The notes under the pieces are model-generated. The model ran no database searches. It was not told the DNA's origin and saw nothing but the letters and a program-made list of their open reading frames with translations. Made by a program: the position numbers and the translations under genes. From Pseudomonadota bacterium (GTDB lineage Bacteria; Pseudomonadota; Gammaproteobacteria; Steroidobacterales; Steroidobacteraceae), in the NCBI GenBank assembly GCA_025351005.1, contig JANXWS010000040.1, forward strand, positions 62,001 to 126,000: a DNA stretch of 64,000 bases, read 5' to 3'. Each line of letters begins with the position of its first letter. Within the stretch, counting starts at the first letter, position 1. Positions 61,451 to 64,000 of this stretch are shown piece after piece.

Positions 61451-62671
61451 GTGCTGGCCGTGCTGCTCGCCGTCTACATCTTCAATTTCATCGACCGCAT
61501 CATCATCGGCATCCTGGCGCCGCTGATCAAGGCGGACCTGCACCTCACCGACACCCAGCTCGGTCTGCTCGGCGGGACGGCGTTCGCGTTGCTCTACACA
61601 GCGCTCGGCATCCCGATCGGCTGGCTCGCCGATCGCACCGGGCGCGTCTGGATCATCACGCTGGCGCTGTCGCTGTGGAGCCTGCTGACCGCGGCCTGCG
61701 GCGTGGCGCAGGGATTCAGGCAGCTCTTCCTCGCGCGCCTCGGTGTCGGCATCGGCGAGGCCGGCGGCGTCGCGCCGGCCTATTCGCTGCTCGCCGATTA
61801 CTTCCCGCCGCAGCAGCGCGCGCGCGCGCTCGGCGTGTACGCATTCGGCATCCCAATCGGCAGCGCCGCAGGGCTGGTGCTCGGCGGCCTGCTGGCGTCG
61901 CGCCTCGACTGGCGCATGACCTTCGTCGTGGTCGGCATGGCCGGGCTGCTGTTCGTGCCGTTGCTGCGCCTGACCGTGCGCGAGCCCGTTCGCGGCGGGT
62001 TCGACTCCGCCACGCCCGCGGCCGCGCCACCGCTCGGCGAGGTCGTGCGCCGGCTCGCCGGCAAGCGCGCGTTCTGGGGACTATCGCTGGCGGCCGCGTC
62101 GAGCTCCATCGCGGGCTACGGGATCCTGTTCTGGATGCCGTCGTTCCTGCTGCAGAGCTACCACTTCACGCTCGCGGAGGTCTCGGTCTTCCTCGGCGCG
62201 ATCATCCTGGTCGGAGGCATGGCGGGTGTCTGGCTCGGCGCCGCGCTCACCGATCACTTCGGCACGCGGCACCGGTCGGCGTTCGCGCTGGTCCCGGCGC
62301 TCGCGCTGCTGCTCGCCGTTCCGTGTTATGCGTTCGGCGTGCTGGTGCGGCCGCCCGGATGGGGACTCGCGGTGTTCGCGCTGCCGGTCGCGCTCGGCCT
62401 GGCGTGGCTCGGACCGGTGACCGCCGCGATCCAGCACCTCGTGCCACCCGGCATGCGGACGCTCGCCTCGTCGGTGTTCCTGTTCATCAACAACCTGATC
62501 GGGCTGGGGCTCGGCTCGCTGCTGATCGGCGCGCTGTCGGATCATTTCCGGGCACGCTACGGCCCGTCTGCGCTCGGCTACGCGATCCTCGCCGTGCTCG
62601 GCTGCTACCTGCTCAGCAGCGCGTTGTTCGCGCTGAGCTCTCAATCGGTCCGCCGCGACTGGGAAGGCTAG
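61451..62671 (+). CDS. MFS transporter
   Basis: A 12-helix major facilitator of 406 residues from the GTG at 61451. IFNFIDRIIIGILAPLIKADL, then LGLLGGTAFALLYTALGIPI and the loop WLADRTGRVWII (MFS motif A) are clear, as is GIGEAGGVAPAYSLLADYF. Homologues of this branch usually have about 20 residues before the first helix. The frame is open upstream (AANRPAAGYSRY) but has no ATG, GTG or TTG. A good ribosome site (GAGGAAG, 61381-61387) precedes a GTG at 61395 that is in another frame and stops after six codons. The true start is therefore unresolved. Confidence 0.85.
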   Translation: MLAVLLAVYIFNFIDRIIIGILAPLIKADLHLTDTQLGLLGGTAFALLYTALGIPIGWLADRTGRVWIITLALSLWSLLTAACGVAQGFRQLFLARLGVGIGEAGGVAPAYSLLADYFPPQQRARALGVYAFGIPIGSAAGLVLGGLLASRLDWRMTFVVVGMAGLLFVPLLRLTVREPVRGGFDSATPAAAPPLGEVVRRLAGKRAFWGLSLAAASSSIAGYGILFWMPSFLLQSYHFTLAEVSVFLGAIILVGGMAGVWLGAALTDHFGTRHRSAFALVPALALLLAVPCYAFGVLVRPPGWGLAVFALPVALGLAWLGPVTAAIQHLVPPGMRTLASSVFLFINNLIGLGLGSLLIGALSDHFRARYGPSALGYAILAVLGCYLLSSALFALSSQSVRRDWEG

Positions 62672-62681
62672 CGGCCCTGCC

Positions 62682-62975
62682 CTACTCGATCCCGTAGTGC
62701 TGCGTCAGGTAGTTGACGATCGGCGCGACGTCTTCCTCGCGCACCGGCGCACCCATGACCTTGATCATCTTGCGGACCTCGGCTTCCCACGCGGCCCGGT
62801 TCATGAACGGCGAATTCATGCCGATGTAGTCGACGCTGTGGCAGGCGGAGCAGCTGGCACGCACGGTCGCAGCCTCCGGACCGTCCCGCAGCTGCAGTTG
62901 CGACTCGTCGGCCCGCGCGATCGCGAGCGGGCCGAGTCCGAGCAGCACCAGGGACACCCACGGCAGCGGTTTCAT
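62682..62975 (-). CDS. Small c-type cytochrome, sulfite dehydrogenase subunit (SorB-like)
   Basis: A 97-residue exported monohaem cytochrome c. Signal peptide VSLVLLGLGPLAIARA, haem motif CSACH (VRASCSACHSVDYIGMN) and an axial Met candidate in KMIKVMGAP. It follows the molybdenum sulfite oxidase gene by 10 bp. The pair matches SorAB sulfite:cytochrome c oxidoreductase, where this subunit takes electrons from the molybdenum subunit to the respiratory cytochromes. The ATG at 62975 gives the compact signal peptide; an upstream in-frame start only adds polar residues. Confidence 0.88.
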   Translation of the reverse strand: MKPLPWVSLVLLGLGPLAIARADESQLQLRDGPEAATVRASCSACHSVDYIGMNSPFMNRAAWEAEVRKMIKVMGAPVREEDVAPIVNYLTQHYGIE

Positions 62976-62985
62976 GCGTCGGCCC

Positions 62986-64000
62986 TCAGGTGATGTCGAT
63001 GCCGATCTTGTGGAAGACGTTGTTGTGGTAGCCCGGCGCATTGAAGATGAGTTCGCCAGTCTGCGACGCGCCGAGCGCGTTGCTGGCGCGCGCCTGCAGC
63101 GCGAGCGGCCCGCGGACCCGTGGAGTGAACGCGAACTGCCACGGCCTGAACGAGTACCGGCCGAGATCCGCGCCGAGGTCGGCTGCCTGCCAGGTGCGGC
63201 CGTCGTCGAGCGAGCACTCGACGCGGCGAATGCCGTAGCCGCCGTCCCAGGCGATGCCCTTGGCGACCACCGCCTGTCCGGCGCGGAAGCGCTGGCCGTC
63301 CGTGAGGTTCGTGATCAGCGAGTTGACGACCATCTCGGTGACCGGTGTCGTCGTCTCCGACTCCTGCGACACGAACCGGTCCACACTCGCGAACTTGCCT
63401 TTGGGGATGCGGTAGGCGGTGTTGACCCAGAAACTCTTCAGCGGCGTCGTCAGCGCCGTGATGCTGACGACCTGCTTCATCCAGTAGGTCGCGGTCCACC
63501 CGGGCACGATGATGCGCGCCGGGAAGCCGTTCCAGTGCGGCAGCGGCGCGCCGTTCATCTCGTAGGCAACGAGCGCATTCTCGTCGAGCGCCTTCCAGGT
63601 CGGGATGCTCTTGACGAAGTCCGGCGTGCCCTCGAGCAGCGGCGTGTCGGCGCCGTCGAATGCGATCTCGACTGCCTCCTTCCTGAGGCCGACGCGGGCG
63701 AGGATGTCCTTGAGGCGCGCGCCCTTCCAGCGGGCGTTGCCCATCGCGCCGTAGCCCCACTCGACGCCCGGCACGTGCGGGTCCGACAGGCCGCGGCGGT
63801 TGCCCGCGCACTGGCAGACGGCCACCACCTCGGCCGCTTCGAAGTCGCGCTTGAGCTGCTCGAGCGACAGCGTCAGGCTGCCGCTCGCACCGTCGCCACC
63901 GACGCCGAGGCGCCACGCCGCCGCATCGACGGTGGGGATGTTGGCGAGGTGCCAGCGCACGAAGAACCTGTCGTTCGGCGTGAGGACGTCGCCCAGGTAG
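62986..64000 (-). CDS. Molybdopterin-dependent sulfite oxidase/dehydrogenase (SorA-like), partial
   Basis: The right edge cuts the N-terminal part; the frame stays open to 64000 with YLGDVLTPNDRFFVRWHLA, so the GTG-initiated form at 63960 is not the real start. The molybdenum-ligand Cys lies in AVCQCAGNRRGLSDP; CAGNRR is the sulfite oxidase motif. VEWGYGAMGNARWKGARL and GYGIRRVECSLDDGRTW (dimerisation domain) follow. About 338 codons are seen. It oxidises sulfite to sulfate in the periplasm and passes electrons to the adjacent cytochrome. Any twin-arginine signal would be outside the window. Confidence 0.93.
   Translation of the reverse strand, partial: YLGDVLTPNDRFFVRWHLANIPTVDAAAWRLGVGGDGASGSLTLSLEQLKRDFEAAEVVAVCQCAGNRRGLSDPHVPGVEWGYGAMGNARWKGARLKDILARVGLRKEAVEIAFDGADTPLLEGTPDFVKSIPTWKALDENALVAYEMNGAPLPHWNGFPARIIVPGWTATYWMKQVVSITALTTPLKSFWVNTAYRIPKGKFASVDRFVSQESETTTPVTEMVVNSLITNLTDGQRFRAGQAVVAKGIAWDGGYGIRRVECSLDDGRTWQAADLGADLGRYSFRPWQFAFTPRVRGPLALQARASNALGASQTGELIFNAPGYHNNVFHKIGIDIT

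Noticed and set aside
63041-63960. GTG at 63960 as the start of the sulfite oxidase
   Set aside because: The frame continues upstream to the window edge with conserved sequence (LTPNDRFFVRWHLA), so the gene is truncated by the edge and not started there.
1-64000. CRISPR arrays, tRNA or rRNA genes, insertion sequences, prophage
   Set aside because: No regularly spaced repeats, cloverleaf folds, transposase, integrase or phage structural genes were seen on either strand.

Overview
The window is a 64 kb stretch of very GC-rich DNA (roughly 70% by eye) from a Gram-negative bacterium. Outer-membrane lipoproteins, TonB and RND systems, SlyX, an OxyR-type operator and a PrpD-type methylcitrate pathway together point to a gammaproteobacterium. 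No rRNA, tRNA or ribosomal-protein marker is present, so nothing finer is claimed. Genes are tightly packed, many with 4-bp GTGA/ATGA overlaps. No insertion sequence, prophage, integron or CRISPR array was seen, so this looks like ordinary chromosome with a few accessory spots.

Layout. 1-8 kb: a two-component system (response regulator, then histidine kinase) followed in the same direction by a tripartite RND efflux operon whose outer-membrane gene runs off the left edge. 8-13.8 kb: a secreted M49-like zinc peptidase, a methyltransferase resembling an archaeal-type family, a large protein of unknown function and a DUF4197 protein. 13.9-18.7 kb: the B12-dependent fused mutase IcmF, divergent from an AraC-type regulator. 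18.7-24.5 kb: an outer-membrane barrel protein, a cupin, AhpC under an OxyR-like operator with a 53-codon remnant of ahpF behind it, a DapA-superfamily aldolase, a SnoaL-like lipoprotein, cytochrome b561 and threonine aldolase. 25-26.3 kb: two tiny Lys/Arg-rich proteins, an RRM RNA-binding protein with a structured leader and strong terminator, and SlyX. 26.3-34.2 kb: propionyl-CoA synthetase, a tryptophanase-like lyase coupled to an RluA-type pseudouridine synthase, a CBS-domain protein, a renal-type dipeptidase and an agmatinase-family protein.

34.2-36 kb is the most unusual region. It has a protein resembling the replication-terminus binding protein Tus; two perfect 16-bp inverted sites, one overlapping a TATAAT box in front of that gene; a 59-bp G-free spacer between the sites; and, on the other side, a cobalamin riboswitch that leads only to short unrecognised ORFs.

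36-42.6 kb: one leftward operon prpB-prpC-prpD-thiolase-acyl-CoA synthetase for propionyl-CoA disposal through the methylcitrate cycle. With PrpE and IcmF elsewhere in the window, short and branched acyl-CoA metabolism is the main catabolic theme. 43-50 kb: an M16 peptidase, an exported SAM-hydrolase-family protein, a one-domain asparaginase-like protein, an SGNH hydrolase and an MttB-family methyltransferase. 50-56 kb: a second complete RND operon. 56-62.7 kb: an FMN reductase, a TetR regulator divergent from a TonB-dependent receptor with a palindromic operator between them, then an acyl-CoA synthetase and an MFS transporter, probably one uptake-and-activation module. 62.7-64 kb: a sulfite dehydrogenase pair (cytochrome subunit and molybdenum subunit), the latter cut by the right edge.
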